The notes beneath the pieces are model-generated. The model made no database searches and had not been told where the DNA came from. It saw nothing but the letters and a program-made list of their open reading frames with translations. A stretch of 64,000 nt of DNA from Spinacia oleracea (taxonomy: Eukaryota > Streptophyta > Magnoliopsida > Caryophyllales > Amaranthaceae), in NCBI RefSeq assembly GCF_020520425.1, contig NC_079491.1, forward strand, positions 21,009,449-21,073,448, written 5' to 3'. Made by a program: the position numbers and the translations under genes. Below, piece after piece: positions 31,458 through 42,062 of the stretch (position 1 is its first letter; each line of letters begins with the position of its first letter).

Positions 31458-32808
31458 GCCACATAGAGCACCGTAGTAAAAAGCGCCTAGTAGTTCTTTA
31501 GATTGGTAGAAAAATAATAAAGACTTTAGATGGTCCTAAGACCCCTTAGAATATAGGTCAAGTTTGTTTCAGTGTGTTTTCCTTACTTTCCAAATTAATA
31601 AAGGCGTAATATTTCTCCTAAAAATTCTAACACTAAGTAAACACCAAATGTACTTGCAAAACACAAAAATAAAGAGGCGGCCCACTCTAAGGCCCAACAA
31701 ACGAGGCCCATTCGTTCTTGAAATAGTGCTATGGGAACCAGTTCCCGAAACCCACAAAATAAACCGCACCATCCCATTCATATCCCCAAAAACCTAAAAA
31801 GTCAACCAGTATTATCACAAGAGTCAATCCATGCAACCCAAAAAAAAATCAAAGGAAATCAAAATCCAAAACAATGCAAATGTTACCAAAAAAACAGATT
31901 CATAAAACATAATTCCATCATACCCTTCACTAACAACGCGCACCTCAATCCACCCAAAAAGCCTACACAAAGATTTTCATATCTTCCACACCTTAACTCC
32001 ATTTTCAAATCCGTCTCGAGTCACGGATAGAAAAAATTAATCCGGACAAAAATGCATCTCACGCTAACAGTCAAAAAAGCCCCCGAATTAGCCTCAAAAT
32101 TGATTTTAAATACGAGCAAAATCAAAGCACTAAAAAAGGAAAAAAAAAAGAAATAAATGCAAGAACACGTGAAGCAAAGCGTCAAAACTGACCGCCCAAG
32201 TCATTTTCAGTGCCCAGGGCTGGGCGCCGAAATCTTTGACGCCCCAGCCTGGGCGTTGAAACTCTCTGCCTGCCTAAATTTTTTTAGAAGTGCTCGTCAT
32301 TTTATCCGCACATAACGGAAAAATAACGAACACTTGGGGGGTACAGCACGTATCCAAATAGGCTCACCAAAAAATATAGCCATACAAAAAGTAGTCGAAT
32401 TTCACTTTTTACGCGACTTACGGCAAAAAAAACGGCAGACGAAAATAATGATAATACTTCACTCGTTTGACCGATTAAGTAATATGCTACCACCTCAGGG
32501 CATATCTATTAAAATCTGGCATCCTAGAACTTATTCTAGCCAGAACTACGCGCGACCTGATTCTGACAAGATACGTAGGCAATCCTTACCAAGGATTCGG
32601 TCCAATCAAAAAACAAACATACATAAATTGTGCAAAAAAGTGTTAGACATGTAAAAATATAAAAAGAAGGAGAAACAAAAAATGAAAATGAAAAAATAAA
32701 ATACACCTTTATTGAAAAATAATAAGAAGGAAAACAAAGTGCTAAGGAATGAAAAAACAAACACAACTGAAATAAATAAAGGGCACCTACACCCTAGCAA
32801 GAACTACA
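31458..32808 (+). other. Tat-like noncoding region after the gag-protease frame
   Basis: AT-rich, no credible gene. It contains palindrome copy 3 (32204-32261). It is the 3' flank of the antisense gene as well. Confidence 0.55.
32204..32261. repeat. GC-rich two-lobed palindrome, copy 3
   Basis: TTTTCAGTGCCCAGG and CCTGGGCGTTGAAAC are the outer arms, with GGGCGCCGAAA and GACGCCCC inside. Confidence 0.75.
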
Positions 32809-34624
32809 CTACTCTAGTTCTTCCGGATCATCAAATAAAGTGTTGTAGAGGGCAATGTTCGCAGGATCCACCCTCACAGTCTTCTGCGCTGCCCCAATAT
32901 CAATCTCCATAAGAACCGGCTCCTGGACACTAACTTCCAAAGATGCCAAGGCTTCAGAAACATTCTCAGTTACAGCCCGCTCAGCCTCAAGGGCGCAGAC
33001 AATGGTGGGAGAAGGATTATTATCATCAACTAGACTAGCCACTGTTTCTACAGGCGGCTGAGCCTTCCTAACCCATACATTATTCCGGCGACAACCTCCG
33101 CGAGAGCTTGCATTTCTTTTAACAACAGCAGGCCCCTTCATGTTAGGCATCTTCTTAGGCCTGAAACTGGAACGGGGAGGAACTTCCTTTCGCTTTCGAT
33201 CAGGACGAGCTTTCACAGTCTTAATACTATAGGTACGAGGTTTGGCAGAATCAGGACCCTCATACTTAACACGAATACAAGGTATCAAAAGCTCAGCCGG
33301 CTCCCCATTTCGAGCCTCGGTCCTCACAGCTTTATCATGGGAGCTCATCCACAACTTGTAGTTTTCAGAAAGACCCACAAAGCCATTTGTAGCTACGGCC
33401 CAACGCGGGAGACCATCATAATACTTAGCCCACGCTAGAACCCGTGCTTGTGAAAAGGCCGCTACCTTAGGTGGTACCGTATCAGAAAAGGGGATAGTCT
33501 GCCTTAAACCATATTGACGCATGACTCGGTAAGGGAAAATATAAATGGGACGAGATAGCCCCAACAAAGAAACATAAACCGATACATCAGAACCCCCCGT
33601 CATAGTAGTCAAACCCCACCATGGTACCACCCACTTAATAGAACAAATGCCATAAGTAAAAAAGGAGGTCCATTCGGCCTCGTCCTGGCCTTGGTGCAAG
33701 TATTTTCGGTTACCCAAGGCTATAGGGCGATAATGTTTAGGATCGGCAGGAGCTTCCAAGAGTCTAAGCCGTTCCACGAGCCAAATCTGCAAAAAACGGG
33801 TACGATCAAAAAATAATAATAAAAGAAAACGGTTCCTGGGGCGCAGTTTCAACGCCCAGGACCAGGCGCCGAAAATTCCAGCGCCCATCCCTGGGCGCTG
33901 AAACTTAGCCCCAAGGCAGGACGAATAAAAAATGTGTACGCAAAAAAAAACGTGTATACGTGCGCAAGAAAAAATCGATTACCTGCAGTAATAGGGGGCT
34001 TCCCTTAAAATGTTCAGATTTGGCATCCTTCTTCAGCTCATCCGCACTCAGCAAAGTTTCGGCAACAACCAACGGCATAATGGAATAGCAACTTTCCATC
34101 TGGCTAATCAAGGGGATCAACCTTATGTCACCGAACTCACCATTGTTATTCGACAGCAAATAATGATTCAACAAGCAAAATACAAGGGCTCGAATATTCA
34201 ATTTCTGTTCGGTCATATTCTTACTAGGCCTAAAGTGGTGTTTTACAAGTTTTGCCAAATTAACTTCATCACCTACAACAACTTCAGCAAGCATGTTATC
34301 ATCTAGTCCTAGGAAAGCCCCTATGGTTGTTTTACTCTCTTCAATAGTGCCAGGAGTGGCAGGGGTAGCATTAGTAGGATAACCAAGGATCGCAGCAAAT
34401 TCATCTGGCAAAGGACATATTTCGTTGCCCCGAAAGACAAAAACATGATGATCGGAATCCCAAAAACTTAGGGCTGCGTGCAGAAAATTATAGTCAATGT
34501 TAATTTGTTGTAAGCCTAAAAGTGCCTCTAAGTGGTATTCTTTCAATAAAGCCTTTTCTGTAGGATTAAGGGCCCGTAGCCAACGCCTAACAACCCGTTG
34601 GAGTGAGAAAGTGGGAATTGACAT
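32809..34624 (-). CDS. Antisense two-exon gene of the Tat-like element (DUF7745-like)
   Basis: Exon 1 is 34624-33983 (214 codons) and exon 2 is 33786-32809 (325 codons plus stop). They are joined by a 196-bp intron with donor CAG|GTAATC and acceptor TTTTTTGCAG|AT, phase 0, giving 539 residues. Exon 1 holds HVFVFRGNEICPLPDEFAAI, resembling DUF7745 / plant-mobile-domain-like proteins. Exon 2 has KVAAFSQARVLAWAKYYDG, then a basic segment (DRKRKEVPPRSSFRPKKMPN) that could be a nuclear signal, and an acidic C-terminus. Extra ORFs after pol, some antisense, are known in the Tat lineage. The splice model is my inference from frame and consensus. Function unknown; a role in controlling the element or its host is possible. 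Confidence 0.72.
33787..33982 (-). other. Intron of the antisense gene
   Basis: It begins GTAATCG and ends TTTTTTGCAG on the minus strand. It is T-rich except for palindrome copy 4 in its middle. Without splicing, exon 1 stops after 25 more codons. Confidence 0.7.
33846..33904. repeat. GC-rich two-lobed palindrome, copy 4 (inside antisense intron)
   Basis: GTTTCAACGCCCAGG and CCTGGGCGCTGAAAC form 15-base outer arms with a single mismatch. The inner lobes are CAGGCGCCGAAAA and AGCGCCCAT. Confidence 0.8.
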
Positions 34625-34706
34625 GACGAAAGCAAGGAGTAATTAAAACACAGCAAAGAAAGAAGGAAATTGAGAGTGATGGAAAATAAGGGACGTATCT
34701 AGCCCC

Positions 34707-34714
34707 TATATATA
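34707..34714 (-). promoter_or_regulatory. TATA box for the antisense gene
   Basis: TATATATA in CTATATATAGGGGC on the minus strand, about 83 bases upstream of the ATG at 34624. A start about 30 bases downstream would leave a leader of about 55 bases. Confidence 0.55.
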
Positions 34715-34795
34715 GCTGAATGCATCAAGTGAAATCCTGATCCCATTCGGGAACGCGTTAAGAAATCCGAAAGTCAAAATTCACCAGGAAAAGAC

Positions 34796-34852
34796 TTTCA
34801 GCGCCCAAAGCTGGGCGCCGAAATATTTAACGCCCAGCCTTGGGCGTCGAAA
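34796..34852. repeat. GC-rich two-lobed palindrome, copy 5 (upstream of antisense TATA box)
   Basis: TTTCAGCGCCCAAAG and TTGGGCGTCGAAA are the outer arms, with CTGGGCGCCGAAA and AACGCCCAG inside. It lies about 85 bp upstream of the antisense TATA box. Confidence 0.75.
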
Positions 34853-35600
34853 ATGCAGCCCAAGGCCCAGATTTCACAAAACGCGGAACAGGAACAAACT
34901 TAAAACCGTGTTGCTAGACACGAGGCCCTATGTACAATTAAGATCAAGCCCAAAAGCACCTTTAAGTTCCCAAATAGCAAAAATGAATGGTAAAACTTGG
35001 TCGAAACTTAGACTTGTCTCAAGAAACATATATGTACACTGTTCAAAACAAAAATATCAAGGTCATTCTTCGAAACACCAAAAAATGTTGTTAAGTCGTT
35101 GGTTTCTCAAATAAAAAATGTCTGTCTGTCAAAGGGTTAAATCGGGCCAAGCTGAACCGAATGATATTAAACCTTGTCGCCCGAAGACTGAAGTCGCACC
35201 CCGCCACTTCGCCAAAGTAGCACACCACTATGAAAGGTCGCTCGCACATACGAGCTCGACCCCAAACATGATTAAAAAACGTTATGAAGTATGCGAAAAA
35301 TGACCACCAAAGCCCGAGTGCTTGGGAGGCTCGCAAAAAGTATACTCCAACAGAGAGCGCGCGATCAAAATCACATTCCCGGGCTGCGCTATACACAAGT
35401 CCCGTGTTTGGATAATCTCAAAAAAAAGAAACGAAAAAAAAACGGTATTTAAAAAAAAATATCGCTAACAGAAATATACTCAGTGTGGGCCCACTTATAG
35501 GACACACCTAATCAGCAAATGTTGCGACCCACCAACCGGTTGTAATCACAAAAGCCCTTCTACATAAGCAAAATGAAAAGAAAGAAAGAAATTCAAAATG

Positions 35601-35863
35601 GGCTCGCCCACCTTCAACGGGCGGGGTCTGCGTCACTAGCCACGCAGGTCCTCAGTTTTCCAAAAATGAAATTTTCAAAAATCAAAATGAAACAGGCTCG
35701 CCATCTTTAGCCGGCGGGGTCTACGTCACAAACCGCGTAGGTCCTTATCTTCAAATTTCAAAAACAACTTCGTCCACTTCTATCGGACGGGGTGTCCACC
35801 CTTAGCGGACAGGCTCGCCATCTTTAGCCGGCGGGGTCTGCGTCACTAACCGCGCAGGTCCTT
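35601..35863 (+). repeat. Tandem-like repeat GGCTCGCC...GCGGGGTCTGCGTCAC, three copies
   Basis: Three copies (about 35601-35653, 35694-35746, 35811-35863) share GGCTCGCC, CGGGCGGGGTCTRCGTCAC and CGCGYAGGTCCT, with A-rich spacers. Confidence 0.75.
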
Positions 35864-35887
35864 AGTCGCTGCAGCGATAACCTTTAT

Positions 35888-36079
35888 CGGTTTTCCCTTT
35901 TTCCAAAAATTAAAGGAGCGGTTTTCCCTTTTTCCAAAAATTAAAGGATCGGTTTTCCCTTTTTCCAAAAATTAAAGGATTGGTTTTCCGTTTTTCCAAA
36001 AAAGAACGATGAAATTGGTTTTCCCTTTTTTCCAAAAATTAAAGGATTGGTTTTCCGTTTTTCCAAAAAAGAACGATGT
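35888..36079 (+). repeat. Tandem repeat, about 31 bp, six copies
   Basis: Six copies of GGTTTTCCCTTTTTCCAAAA followed by a variable AAAGGAT or GAACGAT segment. Two copies differ more and alternate with the rest. Confidence 0.85.
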
Positions 36080-36235
36080 GCTGGATTTTCCTTCGTTTTA
36101 CGTCCCATAAAAACAAGGGGGTTTTCTCGTTTAACTAGCCTTGAAAATGAGAATCTTTAAAAACGTTTTTACCTCGTGGTTGGGCTTGGCCAGGCCCAAT
36201 TACACTTTATAGCTTTGATTTCGAAAACATCTGTA

Positions 36236-36350
36236 GCTACTCCCAATGACAAAGTGAGGGAGTTTCTACGCCTCTTTAGATACTTCCAATGACAAAGTGA
36301 GGGAGTATTCTATACTATCCGTTGACAAATCCCAATGACACGTGAGGGAT
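36236..36350 (+). repeat. Short direct repeats CCAATGACAAAGTGAGGGAG
   Basis: Two near-identical copies and a third diverged one, near 36241, 36287 and 36330, shortly before the polypurine tract. Confidence 0.65.
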
Positions 36351-36498
36351 ATGTCGACATTTCAAGTGATGACCCTTAAGTCAAATGTTATCACTCGGGG
36401 GCTCGTGAGACCCTCGCAAAACATGTCACATACACCATGGCTTGTGTGGCGCACTCCGTCCAGTACTTTGACCATCGTCTCATCCCGAGACTCAGTCA

Positions 36499-36512
36499 AA
36501 GTGGGGGCTAAC
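36499..36512 (+). other. Tat-like polypurine tract
   Basis: AAGTGGGGGCTAAC immediately precedes the 3' LTR start TGTAGACACC. Confidence 0.7.
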
Positions 36513-36905
36513 TGTAGACACCTACTTTTGTCCCCATTCCCGAAAGGGAAAGGTTCGATGATGAAAACATAAATCTCCACTTGACAACGCATCTCCTATA
36601 AAATAATGAATCTCAAAACTCCTTTTCATTTCACCCGAAACTCGCTATTTATGGAAACCTGCTAAAAATAGTAAGTGTCGTAATAGGTAGTTGTTAAAAG
36701 TGGCAAGTCATAAAAGATAGAAACCTGTCAGAATTAGGTGTTGCACTCCAACATAAATCCTAAATGAGATAGAAATTGCGAGAGAATTCTATTCCTAATA
36801 TGATTCGAAAGTAAGAGTCACGTATTAATTAAAATCCTAACGAGCCTAGAGTTCGTAACGGGCCCAGACGCATCCCGTCACAAGGTTAAATACGCACTAA
36901 AGGAC
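36513..36905 (+). repeat. Tat-like 3' LTR, truncated
   Basis: It matches 15349-15741 almost perfectly (I see one substitution), then ends abruptly at AAAGGAC. The remaining 1042 bp of the LTR, including the TATA box, are missing. Unrelated DNA follows. The true right end of the element is therefore deleted. Confidence 0.88.
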
Positions 36906-37111
36906 AATCAGAGTTACTGCCGTGGTTTACCACTCTAGTATGTTGATTAGTTCTGAGTTTTAACCTTAAGCTTCCTATTTCTACAACTTTTTATACACAG
37001 TTAACCTCGTTCTTTTAGTGCAGATGTGGTTTTTTTTTGGTTTTTTTAGTGAACTGCTGTAGAAAAAAATTGATAATTTTGGATTAACATTTCTTTTTGT
37101 TAAATATTGTA
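36906..37111. other. Unassigned DNA between truncated LTR and copy B
   Basis: AT-rich with no feature recognised. It may belong to the same duplicated segment as copy B; in copy A the LINE occupies the equivalent position. Confidence 0.3.
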
Positions 37112-37613
37112 ACTTTTTTTTTGTAAGTTTACATAAATAATTATACCAGCCTGATATGTTTGTAAAAAGTAGCATAATAAGAGAAGAGATTGATCACATA
37201 TAAGTGTAACGAGGTTTCATTCTAAAACCAATTGGTAATAGGTGAAGTATCCCACCAATCTTATATGCTAGTCAATCTTCCTCTATTTCTTCTATGTGGG
37301 ACAACTAGTCCCAACTCATATATGGATTATTTTTCTCAACAATATCCAATATTATTTGGAGTTTCAAATGAGCGACGGCAAAAAAAAAAGCATATGACTC
37401 ATAACCCCATGAATGATAATTAAACATTTAAACTAGTTCTTGCTTGACCGAGAGAGAACAAGCGTTCAAATCCATATGTCTAAAATTTGTATCCATAATA
37501 CGCAAAATGGTGAGATAAACGAAGGGTCGAGAATTGTGAGCGTCTGTCAAAATTTTGTTAATAGAGGAAAATAAAATATCCAATAAATATTTTAATTACA
37601 TACGTAGAAAGTA
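37112..37613. repeat. Flanking segment, copy B
   Basis: Same orientation as copy A at 14772-15254 and clearly homologous along its length. The homology ends at TACGTAGAAAGTAAAAA. From there to about 38116 I see nothing but AT-rich intergenic DNA. Confidence 0.75.
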
Positions 37614-38124
37614 AAAATCATAAAGTATGGGAGTATTTGTTTTTGTTTTGTTACGTATAAACGAGCTAAAATTGTTAAAAATATGTAAATAGTGTTAAAA
37701 GTCAATATAGTACAACTAGTACTAAACAAAGGGAGATGAAACAACACATGTAGCATGAATCGCAACAGACCTATAGTAGCTATGGGAAAGAATATCCATA
37801 GCGTGATAGCGGGGGTAAATCTTCTTTTACAGAGATAAAAAGGGTGAATTGTCTTTTTACAGAGATGGACATGTCAGCATTATCGTGCGGATGTTTGCAG
37901 TTTGTAAATTAGAATTAGTACTATTTGAATATTGTATGGATATCTTTTATGCTTACAATAGGACTCAAAATTTACTAACGGTTGGTGTGTCGTATCCCAA
38001 CCATCAAATTTCCAGTTTATAACTCTAATTAACTCATTAAGGAGTGAAATGATAACATTGAATAGTTTAAAGGTACTTTTCATGTGCCTAAAGGTATTGC
38101 TTAGGCTTTCAATGGTATAGAAGC

Positions 38125-38663
38125 AGACCTGTTAAATGGGTTGGTCGGATTGGGTTGTAAAAAATTATTTTTGAGTTGAATCGGGTCGGTCTCTTTCGGG
38201 TTCAGGTTCACAAATGCTTGTTTAAGACCCAGAACTTTTGGATTCGGTCGATCCAACGGGTTGAGAGATTTTAAAACGCGCATTATATTTTCATTAATTT
38301 ATGTGATGAATATACAAAATATGAGCACAAATTAACAAATTTTCCTACTCAGGTTTTTATTTAGTCAAATTCAACCATAAAATGACGTATAATTCAAATT
38401 AAAATCATATTACACACAACAATAGTAAAAACAACGTGTTTATTATGCTTAAATTTTCTCATAATCTCAATTATTACTACAAAGACCATGATTCTCAATT
38501 GGTCGGGTCCAAAACGGGTTCGGTCGGGTTTTGACCTATTACTTTTCGGGTTGCTCGGGTTCAGATAAAATCGGGTTACGGGGCATAAAATCTTATTCAA
38601 GACCCAATATTTCCGGATCAGGTCGGATCAATTTTCGTGTCGGATCGATTTTTGACCGGTATA
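38125..38663. mobile_element. Degenerate hAT-like non-autonomous element
   Basis: Both ends are rich in GGGTCGG or GGTCGGGTT motifs around an AT-rich centre. The left end AGACCTGTTAAAT and the complement of the right end ATACCGGTCAAAAAT are imperfect inverted repeats. Flanks are ATAGAAGC (38117-38124) and ATAGAAGT (38664-38671), an 8-bp duplication with one mismatch, as expected for hAT. Confidence 0.55.
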
Positions 38664-38671
38664 ATAGAAGT

Positions 38672-39225
38672 GTTGTGGTTTGACTCGCTTAATGTTTAAA
38701 CATCATTTTCATCTCTGTTTTTGGTGCTATTATTTTTACCTGCCCATAGCAGCTACTACATGCAACACCTATTGGTATCATTTTCTGTAGCTGAATTGAA
38801 GTGTGTTCTAATACCTTGTTTGTTTCCCAGAAAACAGTATTACGAGCAGTTGCATCTGCCAATGTGTCAATGTGTCATGTGTCATGACTGAGCAAAGCAT
38901 ATTTGGAATTTGGATGTCACAAATAATAGCAAGAGACAGATCAGAGTGTTGTCCATGTCAAACCCAAAGGAGAAAGGACCCATCACCATGTTAGTGGAGG
39001 CCCGTATGTTCCCACTAAATGTTAAAACATCACTAATTCAAGTACTTGACTCATCTGGAACATGACACTTTTAACCCTGCACAAAGTTTACTGGTAACAT
39101 GCATGATTTTAAACCCTAGACTACTATTACATCTTACTTACTAGTTACTACAACACAGTGAGTGGTAAACACTAAACAGCCACAATTAAAGAACAAAAAA
39201 TGGGGATTAAAGAAGATGATTAAAT
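38672..39225. other. Intergenic DNA and 3' flank of the GPI-protein gene
   Basis: AT-rich; no gene recognised. The part next to 39226 should hold the 3' untranslated region of the minus-strand gene. Confidence 0.4.
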
Positions 39226-41702
39226 CTAGAAATAATACGATACTATAGTTGAGCTCGTAATTAGCAAGAAAAACGTGACGTAGAGAGGGGACTTAAGGGT
39301 TACTGATGAAGACTGGCCATCGATTTCAGAGGAATCAACAGCGAGTGGCAAACCATTGCTGCTCAGACTACATGATTGTGGATCAGCACCTTCTTCATTC
39401 AGCATTAGTGCTCTCATTACTGCTGTAACCGTAGACATATACTTGTCTCTGTTTTTGTGTAGAAGCCATGTCAACCCCATTAATTCGCAGTCTCTGCTAC
39501 GCATCTTGCTTGTCCTCACGTCTGCTTTTGTTCCGTTCTTACTTACTCCGCTGCCTTTTTTCAGCTGCGAAACAAAAAAAAGGAGTTGAAAGGACTCAGT
39601 ATGTGAAGGTTTATTCAAATCCTCAATGTAATGATGTTATTATGAGGTCTAAACTTCATTCTTGAATATAATAATGTGCACAACCGCCCATTCGAGGCAA
39701 AGTTTCAGAGCATAAATGGTCAAAAAGGTTCATCAAAGATTGATTATGATATCTCTGCCTGGATTAATATACTATTTAGGAACAATTATAACATGATTAG
39801 TAGTGAATGTTGTGCAAAAGTATCAATCACAAAAGTGGGAGTGCTCATAAAAGTACATAAAACAAAATGAAATTTTGAACAAGGAGAATAATATCAACAA
39901 TGTCATAATTGTACGAAATAGCAATAAATAACTTCATTCTTTCCTCACCTAGTCTTCAAGTGCAAGTATAGCATTTTTTTAAATCTTCAAAACATATATT
40001 AATGTCTTACTAGCAGTCTAGCAAGAGTTTCACGTGAAAACTTAAAAGAATATTCAACCACCGTGAAAATGGAGGACCATATCATATACTACCTCCGTTT
40101 TTTTTAGTTTTTTACACATACTCTAATGCAATTTTAACCATTAATAAGTCCAATTTCAAATGTGAAAAAAATATAAATTTTTTGATATTTTGAAAATACA
40201 TATCGAGACTCACCATGCAGCCTTGCCCGGAAAACACTTACGGAGTAGAATCAACCCCCAAGTAATTAAATAGGTCCCTTGACATAATGCTGACTATAAG
40301 AATTTACTAGTGTTTAATTTGAAGAATACATTAGGGACTGTACTTTTCAATAATATTATATATTCCCCTAGATCGATACTCGTCTTGATTTCATGTAATC
40401 ATTTGACAACAATCAATAAACTAAGCAGTATTACTGGATCACAATTCCACAAGTGTTAAGTTTCTTATATGTATGTTTTAATTAGAAAAATATAAAATTA
40501 ATTAATGATTGTAGTCCATATAATATCATTTTTGTCCTATTTAGCAAAGTCCAAATCAGTATAGTAAGTAAAATGCAGAATTGAACCCACAGACTACCAA
40601 TTCCTCTATTGCATGAACAGGGATGTCCACCTTCAGTAAAAACTCCCTCAATCCCGGAATTATAGTGTAATTTGAACTAGTAATGCGACAATTAAACCGG
40701 AATGGATGGATGGATGGATTTCCCTACAGACCATGTATCTTACAAGTTATATTCAACCTTATCCATCAAACCCATTGATCAAAGCAAAATACAAACATAA
40801 AAGACAAACTCAGATTGTGAAGATATTTCCAATTTTCAACTTTGTCAAACTCCAATGATGCAAGATCAAAATGAAAATTTAAATCTTATAATCCCATTTA
40901 ACCACTCAAGATCCCATAAACTTTAGGTTTAGCATTTCCAGAAATGATTTGGGGTCGACTAATATGAACTATAACCGGAAAAATCATCCAAATGAAAAGA
41001 GCAAAAGGCGGGTAGAGTAAGAGAAATTACCGAGTAAAGAGAGTGCAAGCACTTAGAACAACCAGCAAGGGTAGAATGGTCATCCTTAGACTTATGTGAG
41101 CTATAACAATCTTTCTCTAACTTGTTGACTCTGTCATCCCCTGCTAATCTACCATCTTCTGAAATATGAAAAGCTTGAGGACAGCTCAATTGATGAAGCC
41201 TAATTCCACAGTAACAATACACAACATCACAAGTTGCATTTATTTTTACCAAATTTACCCCTTTATCTCTCATTGCGTTTTCAAGCCCATCAACACATGT
41301 TTCTGAGTCATCTGGCAGCAATGGCATATCATACGACGTCGTTGATACCGACTTACTATTGCTAGCTCCTTTACCCAGAGCTGTATTCGAGTAGGCAGAG
41401 TACAGCCAGGCGGCCAGGACAGGGCAGCATTTGCCTCGCCGGAGATGCCCGCCACCGTTACATGAAGCCTTAACGGCGGGGAAGATCTCATCGGGGAGGG
41501 ATAATGGACATCCGGCTACAGCTGATTGTTCAGGGAATGATGGGATAGTGGCCGGCGGAGAGGGATTTGGGAGGAAGGTTTGCTGTTGTTGGATGGAAGC
41601 TGGGTCTGGGTTGGGTAAGACGGGTAGTCCGGGCAATAAGGGCAGGAGAGAGAAAAGAAGGGTGAGGATGATGGGGAATGGTGGAGGATGGTGGTGGGAC
41701 AT
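39226..41702 (-). CDS. SPARK-domain GPI-anchored protein, At4g28100-like
   Basis: Two exons: 41702-41031 (224 codons) and 39564-39226 (112 codons plus stop), with a 1466-bp phase-0 intron (donor TCG|GTAATT, acceptor TTTCGCAG|CTG), giving 336 residues. The N-terminus is a signal peptide (PIILTLLFSLLPLLPG) after a His/Pro-rich start. The Cys-rich SPARK region includes CNGGGHLRRGKCCPVLAAWL, CDVVYCYCGIRL and GCSKCLHSLY in exon 1, and DCELMGLTWLLHKNRDKY in exon 2. The C-terminus has a hydrophobic tail (SPLYVTFFLLITSSTIV) typical of a GPI signal. The family is extracellular and attached to the plasma membrane. The molecular role of this protein is not known to me. Confidence 0.88.
40089..40245. mobile_element. 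Degenerate Stowaway-like MITE in the GPI-gene intron
   Basis: The ends CTACCTCCGTTT and ACTTACGGAG are flanked by TA. The inverted ends are short and diverged. Confidence 0.4.
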
Positions 41703-42062
41703 TTCATAAAGAAGGAAAGAAGCTTGAGTGAGTTGGTGGTGGTGGTGGTGGTGGTGGTGGTTTGTGGGCAGCAGTGACTGAGACTGAGTGAAGAAGAAGG
41801 AAAAACAAGTGTAATGGGAATAAAGGTGGGATGTGTTAGTGGGTGCACTGCTTCATGTAATGAGTACCTAAAGTTTGGTTGGGTATCGATGTTGGAGCTG
41901 TTAATATAATTTTTTTTTTTTTTTTTTTAAAGTAGTACGGAGTAACAAAATATCTTATACGGAGTAGTCAGTTAACTCAGTTTGCTGCGTAATCTACATC
42001 GCACAACTGTTTGTACCTTGTCATTTACATAGTCTAACTAAAATCTCAGTCTTGTATGTGAC
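41703..42062 (-). promoter_or_regulatory. Leader and promoter region of the GPI-protein gene
   Basis: Noncoding. It has a CCA/CAC triplet repeat (about 41737-41760) close to the start codon and a T-rich run near 41915. I do not see a clear TATA box. Confidence 0.35.

Larger units (their letters stand above)
15349..36905 (+). mobile_element. Tat/Ogre-like Ty3/gypsy element lacking reverse transcriptase, 3' LTR truncated, copia nested in 5' LTR
   Basis: It begins TGTAGACACC and contains a 5' LTR, a tRNA-Arg-type primer site, gag, a protease region, a long 3' region with an antisense gene and tandem repeats, a polypurine tract and the start of a 3' LTR. The gag-protease sequence, the tRNA-Arg primer and the antisense gene point to the Tat lineage. 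No reverse transcriptase, RNase H or integrase is present between the protease region and the antisense gene, so it is non-autonomous. The shared 393 bp of the two LTRs are nearly identical, so it is young. A 5-bp target duplication cannot be verified because the right end is deleted. Confidence 0.85.
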
